This document shows, piece after piece, positions 6,917 to 15,904 of a DNA stretch of 64,000 nucleotides (position 1 is its first letter; each line of letters begins with the position of its first letter). This DNA is from Dolichospermum flos-aquae CCAP 1403/13F. Lineage in GTDB: Bacteria; Cyanobacteriota; Cyanobacteriia; Cyanobacteriales; Nostocaceae. A program made the position numbers and the translations under genes. The DNA lies in assembly GCF_012516395.1 (NCBI RefSeq), contig NZ_CP051206.1, positions 3,948,001 through 4,012,000 of the forward strand. Direction: 5' to 3'. The notes beneath the pieces are model-generated. The model was not told where the DNA came from. It saw only the letters and a program-made list of their open reading frames with translations, and made no database searches.

Positions 6917-9900
6917 ATGAATCAACAATTTTCTAAAACTTTATTTCAGAAAAAGACGTTAAAAAATGCCTTGGTTAATTTTAAATTTCCGTCAGATTTG
7001 GAAGAACGGCACAAAATTATTAAAAAATGGATTGAAGCTTTAAATTCAGGGACTCTTAATCAAGTAAAAGAAGTTTCTTTGCATGGTGATTTTCTCAAAG
7101 ATATCTTTCAAGATGTTTTAGGTTATTCTTCCATTATTGCAGGTGGTGGCAAACTTTGGGAAATTCACGCAGAACAAACTATTGCTGACGGTGGGGGTTC
7201 TGCTGATGCTGCTGTGGGCTTTTTTACCGCTACAGAAAATAACAAAGGAAAGGTAAAATTACAGGGTAAAGTTGTTGCACCAATTGAGTTAAAAGGGACA
7301 AAAGATGATTTAGATAGACCCGCACCAGGAAGAAAAGAATCCGCCGTTGATCAGGGTTGGCGCTATGCTAATTATACACCTGATTGTCATTGGATTATTA
7401 TTTCTAATTATCGAGAATTACGATTATATCATACCAATAAAACTCCGGCTTATTATGAAAAGTTTTTATTAGTTGATTTGGCAAATTTAGAGGAATTTAA
7501 AAGATTTTATTTTTTGCTTTGTCGGGAAAACTTTTTACCAATTAAAGATGTATCTAAAATTGATACTTTGTTAGTAACTTCTGAGGAAGCACAAGAGGAC
7601 ATTACTAAAAAACTTTATGAAGAATATAAACAAGTTAGATTAAATATAGTTAAAGATTTCCGGTTTCGTTTTGGTAGTAAGTTGAATATTCCTAACCGTG
7701 ATCAAGTATTAATTGAGAAAGCACAAAAAACATTAGACAGAATTTTATTTATTGCTTTTTGTGAGTATAGAGGATTATTGCCAGAAAAGACAATTGCTAA
7801 AGCTCATGATAGCAAAGATGCTTATAATCCGCGACGAATTTGGGAAAATTATAAAGCCGTTTTTCGTTGGGTTGACCAAGGTAATGAAGATCCACCAATA
7901 CCCGGTTATAATGGTGGTTTATTTCAATATGATCCAATTTTAGATGCACAATTAGATATTCCCGATCCTTTATGTACTAAACTTAAAAAACTAACACGCT
8001 TTGATTTTGATTCAGAAGTTTCTGTAGATATTTTAGGACGAATTTTTGAGCAGTCAATTACAGATTTAGAAGAATTAAAAGCTGATGTTGCTAAACAGGA
8101 ATTTGATAGAAAACAAGGTAAACGGAAAAAGTTAGGCGTATTTTATACTCCCGCTTATATTACGCAATATATTGTCGAAGTTGCAATTGGTGGATATTTA
8201 CAAAACCGTGAAGATGAATTAAGAGAAAAGTTTAAATTAGGGGAATTTACAGATACAGCAGAAAATCAAAAACGGGAAATTGAATTTTGGCAAAGTTACA
8301 GAGACGAAGTATTAGTAAAAACGCGAGTTATTGATCCTGCTTGTGGTTCTGGTGCGTTTCTAATTGCAGCTTTTGATTATTTTGCAAGTCAGTATCAACG
8401 AGTTAATGATAATTTGCAATTTCTGAAACATCAAACTACAGAAAATATGGAATTAGATAAAACTATTCTCAGTAATAATTTATTTGGGGTTGATTTATCT
8501 CCAGAGTCGGTAGAAATTACTAAGTTATCTTTGTGGTTAAAAACTGCAACTCAGGGAAAAACTTTAACTTATTTGGACGATAATATTAAAATCGGTAATT
8601 CCATCATTAATGATGCAAAAATCACAGATTTACCATTTAATTGGGAAAATGAATTTCCCCAGATATTTGCTGAAGGTGGTTTTGATGTGGTTATTGGAAA
8701 TCCTCCTTATATTCGTCAGGAGTTATTATCACCATTTAAACCTTATTTACAGGAAAATTATCAAACTTATGACGGAGTTGCAGATATTTATATTTATTTC
8801 TATGAAAAGGGTTTAAATCTGCTCAAACCAGCAGGAATTATTTCTTATATTGTCACTAATAAATGGTTACGTTCTGGTTATGGTGAACCTTTGCGACGGT
8901 TCTTTTCTCAAGAAAGTGTCTTTGAACAAATTATTGATTTTGGACACGCACCAATTTTTGAAGACGCTGATACTTTTCCTTGTATTATCGCTGCGAGGAA
9001 ATCTGAAGTTTCAAATACAGAGAATGAGGAAAAATCGGTTTTAATTTGTGCTGTTCCCCGTGGGGAGTTGAAAAATATTAACCTCATTCAATATGTGCAG
9101 AATCCAGAAAACAGTTTTACTATTCCTTGGTCGCGGTTTACTGCTAATGCTTGGAGTTTAGAACCTCCTGCGGTTGATGATTTAATGCGGAAAATTCAAC
9201 GGGTAGGAGTTCCGTTAAAGGAGTTTGCTGGAGTTAAACCGATATGTGGAATAAAAACAGGTTTTAATGAGGCTTTTTTCATAGATGATGCTACTAAGAA
9301 TAAATTAGTTCAAGCTGACCCAAAATGCGCGGAAATCATCAAGCCATTATTGAGAGGTCAAGATATTAAAAGATGGATTCCTGAATGGGATAAAGTTTGG
9401 ATAATTTTTGCTCACAAAGATATAGATATAGAACAATATCCTGTGATTAAAGAACATTTAGAAATTTATAGAAATAAGTTAGAGGCTAGAGCAGGTAAAC
9501 AGTCATGGTGGCAATTACAAGCATCACCATCATCTTATCATCTTTTTGAAGAACCTAAAATTATTTGGCAGGATTTAGCTTTTCATTCACGATTTTGTTT
9601 AGATAAACAAAATGTATTCATAGACATGACTTGTTTTGCTTTACCTTGTTCTGATTTATGGTTGCTTGCTGTTCTCAATTCACCTCTTATGTGGTCATGG
9701 TTGTGGAGAAATACAATTCATGGTAAAGATGAAGTATTACGTCTGAAAAACATTTATACAGAAAATATTCCGATTGCACAACCCACAGAAAAAATCCGCG
9801 CAGAAGTAGAAGCAATTGTCACCCGGTTAATTGAAATTACCAAACTCAACGGACAAGTTTATAAAGATGTTCTTGACTGGTTGCAAATAGAATACAAAAT

Positions 9901-10213
9901 TGAGAAACTGGGCAATAAATTAGAAGATTTTGCTACTTTGGAATTTCCAGACTTTGTAGAAGAAGTGAGAAAAAGAATGGTAAGGAAAACAACTGCAAAA
10001 AAAATTATACCTCCTCTAGATATATCTGCTTTTACAGTTTTGCGTAAAGCACATAATGATTATGTTCCCGAAATTAACAGCCGGAAAAACGAAGCTTTAA
10101 AATTAGAACAGCGTCTTTCTGATTTAATTAATCAAGCGTATCAACTCACACCGGAAGAAATTGATTTAATGTGGAAAACAGCACCACCAAGAATGCCGCA
10201 ATTGTTAGAATAA
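6917..10213 (+). CDS. type IIG restriction-modification enzyme (fused nuclease and N6-adenine methylase)
   Basis: Single-chain enzyme of 1098 residues expected to cut and methylate adenine at its own target. The N-terminal part has a PD-(D/E)XK-like set: Asp97 in SADAAVGF, then Glu124-x-Lys126 in APIELKG. A helical connector follows, with LGVFYTPAYITQYIV near 405-420. The methylase core has the SAM motif IDPACGSGAF (about 471-480) and the catalytic IGNPPYI (about 592-598). The C-terminus (about 700-1000) resembles the TaqI-type target recognition domain, ending with a helical region. No separate specificity or methylase gene lies beside it, which fits a stand-alone enzyme. All key motifs are intact. 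The target sequence cannot be read from this. Confidence 0.9.
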   Translation: MNQQFSKTLFQKKTLKNALVNFKFPSDLEERHKIIKKWIEALNSGTLNQVKEVSLHGDFLKDIFQDVLGYSSIIAGGGKLWEIHAEQTIADGGGSADAAVGFFTATENNKGKVKLQGKVVAPIELKGTKDDLDRPAPGRKESAVDQGWRYANYTPDCHWIIISNYRELRLYHTNKTPAYYEKFLLVDLANLEEFKRFYFLLCRENFLPIKDVSKIDTLLVTSEEAQEDITKKLYEEYKQVRLNIVKDFRFRFGSKLNIPNRDQVLIEKAQKTLDRILFIAFCEYRGLLPEKTIAKAHDSKDAYNPRRIWENYKAVFRWVDQGNEDPPIPGYNGGLFQYDPILDAQLDIPDPLCTKLKKLTRFDFDSEVSVDILGRIFEQSITDLEELKADVAKQEFDRKQGKRKKLGVFYTPAYITQYIVEVAIGGYLQNREDELREKFKLGEFTDTAENQKREIEFWQSYRDEVLVKTRVIDPACGSGAFLIAAFDYFASQYQRVNDNLQFLKHQTTENMELDKTILSNNLFGVDLSPESVEITKLSLWLKTATQGKTLTYLDDNIKIGNSIINDAKITDLPFNWENEFPQIFAEGGFDVVIGNPPYIRQELLSPFKPYLQENYQTYDGVADIYIYFYEKGLNLLKPAGIISYIVTNKWLRSGYGEPLRRFFSQESVFEQIIDFGHAPIFEDADTFPCIIAARKSEVSNTENEEKSVLICAVPRGELKNINLIQYVQNPENSFTIPWSRFTANAWSLEPPAVDDLMRKIQRVGVPLKEFAGVKPICGIKTGFNEAFFIDDATKNKLVQADPKCAEIIKPLLRGQDIKRWIPEWDKVWIIFAHKDIDIEQYPVIKEHLEIYRNKLEARAGKQSWWQLQASPSSYHLFEEPKIIWQDLAFHSRFCLDKQNVFIDMTCFALPCSDLWLLAVLNSPLMWSWLWRNTIHGKDEVLRLKNIYTENIPIAQPTEKIRAEVEAIVTRLIEITKLNGQVYKDVLDWLQIEYKIEKLGNKLEDFATLEFPDFVEEVRKRMVRKTTAKKIIPPLDISAFTVLRKAHNDYVPEINSRKNEALKLEQRLSDLINQAYQLTPEEIDLMWKTAPPRMPQLLE

Positions 10214-10394
10214 AGATATCCTGATTTTGACAATTATAAAAATACAGGAATCCCATTTGATTTCTGAACGAGTTTTATATTAAAACTCTTATTGCATAGA
10301 GATTTAAGCATTAAATTTAAAGTTACCTGAATGTGCTTTTTCAGGAAAATATGTGTTATTATCAATATGTAAATTATACTGGAGGTTAATGAAA

Positions 10395-10886
10395 ATGACT
10401 CAAGAATTAATAGACCTCAGAAACAGCATTTTACAAGGAAATTATACAGATGCTTTAGCAATTGTAGATGAATTAGAAGGAATGAGTAAACAAGCAATAT
10501 TGCGAAATATAGAATCGTATTTAAAGATTTTACTGATTCACTTGATTAAAAATAAAATAGAACAGCGATTAACAAATTCTTGGATGGCTTCTATTCGTAA
10601 TTCAATTAGGGAAATTCAAAAAATTAATCTTAAAGAAAATAAAAGATCCTATTATGTGAATGAAGATGAATGGGAAAATTTAATTGAGGAAGAAGTAATT
10701 GAAGATGCGATCGCTGATGCTAGTCTAGAAACAATGAATGGTAAATACACTCGTTCTCAATTATCAGAAATTCTAGATAGAAAAGAAATAATTACGAAAG
10801 CTATTACATTTTTATCCCTAACTTATACTTGTTCAGCAAAGGAGTTACCAGCTATTATGGATGATTATCTGAATGATTGTAAGTAG
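10395..10886 (+). CDS. DUF29-like protein
   Basis: Protein of about 163 residues, start chosen at the ATG at 10395, nine bases after GGAGG (an ATG at 10389 is closer and less likely). Motifs include LRNSILQGNYTDALAIVDEL, MSKQAILRNIESYLKILL and QRLTNSWMASIRNSIREIQ, typical of a cyanobacterial family related to DUF29. Family members are all-helical; their job is unknown. It lies 180 bp after the restriction gene on the same strand; I see no reason to assign it to that system. Confidence 0.65.
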   Translation: MTQELIDLRNSILQGNYTDALAIVDELEGMSKQAILRNIESYLKILLIHLIKNKIEQRLTNSWMASIRNSIREIQKINLKENKRSYYVNEDEWENLIEEEVIEDAIADASLETMNGKYTRSQLSEILDRKEIITKAITFLSLTYTCSAKELPAIMDDYLNDCK

Positions 10887-10916
10887 GTGCGAAGAATAAG
10901 ATATTAAGAATAATTG

Positions 10917-10952
10917 AACGCAGATAAACGCAGATGAACGCGGATGAATTAA
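10917..10952. repeat. 36-bp AACGCAGATAAACGCAGATG repeat, upstream copy
   Basis: Internally repetitive element built from AACGCAGATRA units ending in GGATGAATTAA, just before topA. A near-identical copy is at 13140-13175. Confidence 0.85.
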
Positions 10953-10973
10953 CGGATATAAAAAATAAATGCT

Positions 10974-13160
10974 ATGCCCAAACGTCTCCTAGTGGTTGAA
11001 TCTCCCGGAAAAGTCAAAAAACTGAGTCAAATTCTCGGTGCAGATTGGATTGTCCGCGCTAGTTGTGGACATATCCGCGAACTCAGTAATGAGGGTGATG
11101 ATTCACTAGGATTTACAATGGATGGTAATACTGTTCGCTGCAATTATATCCCCCGTGACCAACGGGCAAAAGAAACAATTCAACAATTAAAAGCCGCTGT
11201 TAGGCAAGTTGATGAAGTAGTTTTAGCTACAGACCCAGACAGAGAAGGAGAAACCATTGCTTGGCATCTTAAAGAAACGTTAGGATTAAAAGACCCCAAA
11301 CGAGTCGTTTATACTGAGATTACACCATCAGCGGTGCGAAATGCGATCGCACACCCCCGAAAACTTGACACTAATTTAATCGGTGCCGGATTATGTCGAG
11401 ATTGTCTTGATAAGTTGGTAGGTTACAAAGGTAGTCCCCTGGTTTGGGCATTAAATAACGGGGCAAAAAGTGTAGGTAGAGTTCAAAGCGCCACATTACA
11501 CCTCATTTGTCAGCGCGAAAGAGAAATTCTGGCTTTTGTCCCCCAAGATTATTGGAGTGTGTGGGTAGATTATCAAGAAGGATTTCGGGCTTTTTACAAA
11601 GGTACGGCAAATACTGAGAAAGAAACATCAGAACCAGAAACAGAAACTCATGATGATGCAGCTAGTAACAACCCAGAAAAACCTGAATCTAAGCGCGTTC
11701 TCTCGGAAGCAGAAGCAAACAGATTAGTTGAGGAAGCAAAACGTCATCCACATCAAATTATTCACTTAGAAGGGAAACTCGTTTATCGTCAACCCCCTCC
11801 ACCATTTACCACCTCTACCCTCCAACAAGCTGCCGGTTCAAAGTTGAAATTTTCCCCTGACAAAACCATGCAGGTGGCACAAAAGCTATATGAGGCAGGA
11901 TTAATTACATATATGCGAACCGATTCAGTGATGTTGAGTCCTGAATTTTGTGCTAGTGCGCGTCAATGGTTGGAACAAAATGACCCTGAGAATGTCCCCC
12001 AGCAAGTAGCCAAGCAGCGCAGTAGTAAAACGGCTCAGGAAGCACATGAGGCTATTCGTCCCACAGATGTCTTTCGTCCTTCGGTGCAATTGCGGGCAGA
12101 ATTACCTGAAGATGAGTTTAACCTATATGTGATGATTTGGAAAAGAGCGATCGCTTCCCAATGTCGTCCGGCACAACTTCGTAAAACGTTGGTAATTACG
12201 AAATCAGGTAATATCTTATGGCAAGCTAGAGGGCAGGTAATTGAATTTTACGGTTATGCAAAATATTGGCTGAATCTGAGCAAAGATGCCGTTTTACCTT
12301 TATTGCAACAGGGACAAATCCTAACTTTAGCCAAAGCTGGACATGACCAGAAACAAACCCAACCACCACCCAGATATAGCGAACCCAAACTTGTCCAATT
12401 AATGGAACGTAAAGGAATTGGTCGTCCTAGCACTTATGCTCCGACAATTGCTACTTTAAAGAAACGCAATTATGTGGAGTTGAAAAAAGATAATCTTCAA
12501 CCCACAGCTTTGGGTTTAGAGGTTGATGAATTTTTACAAAAGGCTTTACCAGATTTATTAGAAGCGGAATTTACTGCTAAAATGGAAGATGCCTTAGATG
12601 CAATTTCTGAAGGAAAAAACTCTTGGCAACATTACCTAACTACTTGGAATCAAAGTTATTTTGTTCCTGCACTTTCCAAAGCTAAAACTGTGGTTGTTAA
12701 TTCATCAACTACAGGTAAAAACGATAATTTTGTTGAGCGTAAATATGAAACTTCAAAAACTCGTTGTCCTGATTGTAAGAACTGTTTAGCGAAAATTCCC
12801 AGCAGTAAAGTTAAAAAGAAATACTTTCTTAAATGTGTGAGTGGTTGCGAAAACATTGTGCTATTTTGGAGTGATTTTCACAAAAAGTGGGAAGCACCGA
12901 AAACTAAAACATCTGCAGATGAAAATGCTCCCAAACCTTCAGCAAAAATCACTGCATATCCCTGTCCTGTATGCAAGAAACCTTTGGAGGAATACAGTTA
13001 CCTCAAAGATGGGCAAAATAAAACTATGCTGCGGTGTTCTGGTCAGGATTCATGGAAGGATACCAAACATAAGGATGTGGCTTATTTTCATACTGCAAAA
13101 GGATGGTGGAGTCCTAAATTTGGGAATTTAAATGATTTAAACGCAGATGAACGCAGATAA
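10974..13160 (+). CDS. topA: DNA topoisomerase I (type IA)
   Basis: Relaxes negative supercoils by single-strand passage. The 728-residue protein has the TOPRIM domain (LLVVESPGKVKKLSQIL at 5-21, ATDPDREGE at about 85-93), the helical part CRDCLDKLVGYKGSPLVW, and the active-site Tyr in LITYMRTDSVM (about 313). Two CxxC zinc-ribbon segments follow near 607 (RCPDC) and 670 (YPCPVC). It is shorter than the main cyanobacterial TopA, so it may be the second paralogue. The gene is preceded by a copy of the AACGCAGAT repeat, and its last codons and stop (NADERR, TAA) lie inside a second copy, so its C-terminus was reshaped by repeat insertion or recombination. Start ATG at 10974 has no strong ribosome site. 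Confidence 0.94.
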   Translation: MPKRLLVVESPGKVKKLSQILGADWIVRASCGHIRELSNEGDDSLGFTMDGNTVRCNYIPRDQRAKETIQQLKAAVRQVDEVVLATDPDREGETIAWHLKETLGLKDPKRVVYTEITPSAVRNAIAHPRKLDTNLIGAGLCRDCLDKLVGYKGSPLVWALNNGAKSVGRVQSATLHLICQREREILAFVPQDYWSVWVDYQEGFRAFYKGTANTEKETSEPETETHDDAASNNPEKPESKRVLSEAEANRLVEEAKRHPHQIIHLEGKLVYRQPPPPFTTSTLQQAAGSKLKFSPDKTMQVAQKLYEAGLITYMRTDSVMLSPEFCASARQWLEQNDPENVPQQVAKQRSSKTAQEAHEAIRPTDVFRPSVQLRAELPEDEFNLYVMIWKRAIASQCRPAQLRKTLVITKSGNILWQARGQVIEFYGYAKYWLNLSKDAVLPLLQQGQILTLAKAGHDQKQTQPPPRYSEPKLVQLMERKGIGRPSTYAPTIATLKKRNYVELKKDNLQPTALGLEVDEFLQKALPDLLEAEFTAKMEDALDAISEGKNSWQHYLTTWNQSYFVPALSKAKTVVVNSSTTGKNDNFVERKYETSKTRCPDCKNCLAKIPSSKVKKKYFLKCVSGCENIVLFWSDFHKKWEAPKTKTSADENAPKPSAKITAYPCPVCKKPLEEYSYLKDGQNKTMLRCSGQDSWKDTKHKDVAYFHTAKGWWSPKFGNLNDLNADERR

Positions 13161-13175
13161 ACGCGGATGAATTAA
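13140..13175. repeat. 36-bp AACGCAGATGAACGCAGATA repeat, downstream copy
   Basis: Second copy of the element at 10917, same orientation. It overlaps the last seven codons of topA and contains its stop codon. Confidence 0.85.
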
Positions 13176-13187
13176 TGGATTTGATTT

Positions 13188-13751
13188 TTAACTCTTTAAA
13201 ATGTTAGAGTCTGTGGCTAAAGTTCGCGCTGCTGTTTGCATTAGTTCAATATCTGCTACAGTCCAATTACGGGAACTTTGACAATGATGTGCTACTAATA
13301 GTCCCCATAATCCTCTTGGTATCAAAATTGGTACTACCAAATTAGCGCGAACTTGCATACTGCGAAGAAAATCACGGTGACAATCCTGAATTGCTTCTAA
13401 TTCTATATCAGCGATCGCTCTTACTCTTCCTTCTAAGTACAAAGCAGCATATTCATGGTTAAAACAACCGCTTGGTCCGGTAAAACCAAGAATCGAATAT
13501 TCATCAGCACTCAATGATTCAAATGTTACCTGCCCTTGCCATTGTTCATAGAAATAATACAATACTACACGATTAGCCTGAAGTGATTCTCTCAGGTGAT
13601 TTGTCGTTTGTCTGATCAGTTCATCCCGTTGCATTTTGATGACAAGACGATTAAGTAATTTTCGCAAACCCTGATTGGGGTGGTAACTTGAGCGATTTTC
13701 AAATTCTGGGAAAGAAGGTTTACCTTGAGCGGAGTCGAAAGGAAGTTGCAC
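13188..13751 (-). CDS. GAF-domain protein with Cys-His pair, possible bilin-binding sensor
   Basis: Protein of up to 187 residues, essentially one GAF domain (about 45-183). The segment EAIQDCHRDFLRSMQVRANLV places a Cys-His pair where phytochrome and cyanobacteriochrome GAF domains attach their bilin, followed by VVPILIPRGLWGLLVAHHC. A photosensory role is therefore possible; many similar GAF domains of cyanobacteria bind no pigment. No kinase or output domain follows. The start is uncertain: the GTG at 13751 lies in a dispersed repeat (read as PFDSAQGKP), the frame stays open upstream to 13800 without ATG, and the first ATG is at 13634. The N-terminus may have been lost when the repeat inserted. 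Confidence 0.7.
   Translation of the reverse strand: MQLPFDSAQGKPSFPEFENRSSYHPNQGLRKLLNRLVIKMQRDELIRQTTNHLRESLQANRVVLYYFYEQWQGQVTFESLSADEYSILGFTGPSGCFNHEYAALYLEGRVRAIADIELEAIQDCHRDFLRSMQVRANLVVPILIPRGLWGLLVAHHCQSSRNWTVADIELMQTAARTLATDSNILKS
13715..13742. repeat. TTGAGCGGAGTCGAAAGG dispersed repeat at gene start
   Basis: Copy of the same element found within the MidA gene at 5398, here at the 5' end of the GAF gene and in the same reading frame (PFDSAQGKP). Confidence 0.85.
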
Positions 13752-13914
13752 AGATTTAAAATAATGACTAACTAAACAATTTCGGATTTCTATAGTAACT
13801 TATCAGACATTTTACCGAAAATCGTTCTTATTTTATAAAAAAATAATGTAGTTTATTAGGCTGGTAATTGGTGATTGGTAATGGATGATTGGTAATTACC
13901 CATTACCCATGTTT

Positions 13915-14715
13915 CTAAATAACTCCAGCTACACTGGGTGAATTCACTTTTAAGCGTTTAAACATTGCTTCCCGTCCCTGTATTGCCAAGGTATCATCTA
14001 ACGGGGAAAGTTTGATTTCTTGCTGATATTTTAACCTTAACGCGGTTTGAATTAACCAATCAGCAACGAAAGGATTTTTGGGTAATAATGGCCCGTGGGA
14101 ATAGGTAGCGATCGCATTTTGATAAAACGCTCCTTCTGTGCCATCTTCTCCATTATTCCCCAAACCATACACCACACGCCCCAAAGCTTCCACCTGCCCT
14201 AATGTCGTCCGGCCACCGTGATTTTCAAACCCGACTAAATAAGGTTTTGTCCCTGTCATTGCTTCTATTTCCTGTGCCAATCGTGAAGCTGTAACTTCTA
14301 TCACTAAGTTACCAATACATCTTTTCGTATTTTCACCAGGATGAATAGAAACTAAATCCAAAATTCCCAAACCTTCAATTCTTTGTCCAAAGGCTGGTTC
14401 ATAATAATTTCCTAGCAATTGGGGAGAACCACAGGTAAAAACTCCCGGCGTTCCATGTTCGATTTTATCACGCATTGCCTCCGCTTTTGCCCCTTGTAAA
14501 TCCCGCATGACAATTTCTTGCTGACGGTCTTGTGCGCCCCCACCAACAATTACATCTACTGATTTTATATCCTCAGCGGTAGAGTCTTGATCCAAGGGTA
14601 ATACGATCACATTATACCCCCGCCATTGAGCGCGGCGTTGAATAGTGATCACATTTCCGCGATCGCCATAGGTACTCATCAACTTGGGATATAGCCAACC
14701 AATAATAATTTCCAT
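13915..14715 (-). CDS. type 1 glutamine amidotransferase, GatD/CobQ-like
   Basis: Protein of 266 residues resembling GatD, the glutaminase subunit that with MurT amidates lipid II glutamate; cyanobacterial members are usually labelled cobyric acid synthase-like. Visible are the nucleophile Cys in FTCGSPQLLGNYY (about 94), the oxyanion-side DVIVGGGAQDRQQE (about 53-66) and the catalytic His in TYSHGPLLPKNP (about 205). The start ATG at 14715 gives MEIIIGWLYPKLMSTYGDRG, the family's usual N-terminus. No MurT-like ligase is adjacent, so the partner must be elsewhere in the genome. Tandem GGTAATTGGT-type short repeats lie just downstream (13863-13900). Confidence 0.8.
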   Translation of the reverse strand: MEIIIGWLYPKLMSTYGDRGNVITIQRRAQWRGYNVIVLPLDQDSTAEDIKSVDVIVGGGAQDRQQEIVMRDLQGAKAEAMRDKIEHGTPGVFTCGSPQLLGNYYEPAFGQRIEGLGILDLVSIHPGENTKRCIGNLVIEVTASRLAQEIEAMTGTKPYLVGFENHGGRTTLGQVEALGRVVYGLGNNGEDGTEGAFYQNAIATYSHGPLLPKNPFVADWLIQTALRLKYQQEIKLSPLDDTLAIQGREAMFKRLKVNSPSVAGVI

Positions 14716-14824
14716 CGGTTTATAACTTATAAAACCTTTACTATAACGTTAGTAGGGAATAAGTTAAAAACTAATCATTAAAAAAGCAGATTAAACAGGC
14801 TTTTTAGGAATTTTTAATGGTTAG

Positions 14825-15331
14825 TTATTTTACCAATGCTGTATTAGCTGCTTTCCAACCATTCATGCTGGGTGGGAAACCTCGCACATTCTCATAGCCC
14901 AACAAGTGTAAAGACATAACCGCCATTGCGGAACGATAACCAGCGGAACAGTAAACTACTACAGGCTGTTTTTTCGGGATCTTGTCGAGGTTTTGCACCA
15001 ATGTCCGCAAAGGAATATTGATAGCATTACCAATATGACCCGATTCATACTCAAAAGGTTCTCTGACATCCACCAGAAAAATATGATTTTGTTTCAACAA
15101 CTGTTGCAACTCTTCCACTTTCCCTACTGTGTAATAGTTTCCAGGTATGGATTTGAGGTAATTATCCACTGTTGTTAGCTCTTCAGCATTAGAAGTATCT
15201 ATTACTGCGATTTTCTGCGTTGGTGATAAAGGCAATGCTACGGCTGATGAGTTATAGGTAACACCAAAAAAGGCACAAATAAATATGCAGAAACTCGATA
15301 GAATTACAGTTAAACAAAGTCGAATTTTCAT
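14825..15331 (-). CDS. secreted or lipid-anchored rhodanese-domain protein
   Basis: Protein of 168 residues with a signal peptide-like N-terminus (hydrophobic about 5-32, ending near SSAVA) and a single rhodanese domain (about 70-165). The active-site loop is VYCSAGYRSAM, with the catalytic Cys and the surrounding VDVREPFEYESGHIGNAINI intact. It should act as a sulfurtransferase or sulfur carrier outside the cytoplasm; the substrate is unknown. The DsrE-type gene 104 bp upstream on the same strand also belongs to sulfur handling, so a shared role is possible. Confidence 0.85.
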   Translation of the reverse strand: MKIRLCLTVILSSFCIFICAFFGVTYNSSAVALPLSPTQKIAVIDTSNAEELTTVDNYLKSIPGNYYTVGKVEELQQLLKQNHIFLVDVREPFEYESGHIGNAINIPLRTLVQNLDKIPKKQPVVVYCSAGYRSAMAVMSLHLLGYENVRGFPPSMNGWKAANTALVK

Positions 15332-15435
15332 GAATTATTATTTCTTGAGAGTAATCCACAAAAAGATTGAGTGAATAGTTAAAATGAACTAAGGCACTTG
15401 TATCATTATTACAAATTAGCAATTAGTCAGTTGTC

Positions 15436-15804
15436 TTAATAGTTCAAAGACAAAATACGTCCTTGAGTAAAATTAAAGAAAGCTTCTTTTTGAGCTAATT
15501 TTACCCCTTCCATCAAATCTTCTAGTTGGTGATTAGCTGCTTTTAAACACATCGGACAGACGTAGATCAAAATCCCTTTTTTAATCAGCTTGTTTAACAA
15601 AGTTTGCGCTGATTCAAACTCCCTAAATTCAATTACTTTCTCATCTTTAAGAGCAACTTCTACACCTTGAATATCAAAAAAAACTAGCACATCTTTATCC
15701 TCAGACATTTTTTCAGCTAGAGTTAATGCCATCAATACCCGGTGGGGGTCTTCTGTTCCTCGACTAATATGAATAAAGACTCCATCCTTAACTGTAGTTT
15801 CCAT
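15436..15804 (-). CDS. DsrE family protein
   Basis: Cytoplasmic protein of 122 residues with the DsrE/DsrF fold: GVFIHISRGTEDPHRVLMAL at the N-terminus, DVLVFFDIQGVEVAL in the middle and a conserved-type Cys pair in YVCPMCLKAA (about 80-90) followed by an amphipathic C-terminus. Family members act in sulfur relay or peroxide-linked reactions. The ATG at 15804 is preceded by GCAGGAGAGAAAAA, a good ribosome site. It lies between the rhodanese and Rieske genes, all on the minus strand. Confidence 0.85.
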   Translation of the reverse strand: METTVKDGVFIHISRGTEDPHRVLMALTLAEKMSEDKDVLVFFDIQGVEVALKDEKVIEFREFESAQTLLNKLIKKGILIYVCPMCLKAANHQLEDLMEGVKLAQKEAFFNFTQGRILSLNY

Positions 15805-15904
15805 TTTTTCTCTCCTGCAAGTTTAAACTGCTGTCACCATGCAACTTGATGGCACTGTTATCTGTGGTATTTAGTCCCGAAACCATTGAGGATAAATTAA
15901 ATTA

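Noticed and set aside
13915-14715. GatD/MurT operon
   Set aside because: The amidotransferase is clear, but no Mur-ligase-like gene is adjacent on either side.
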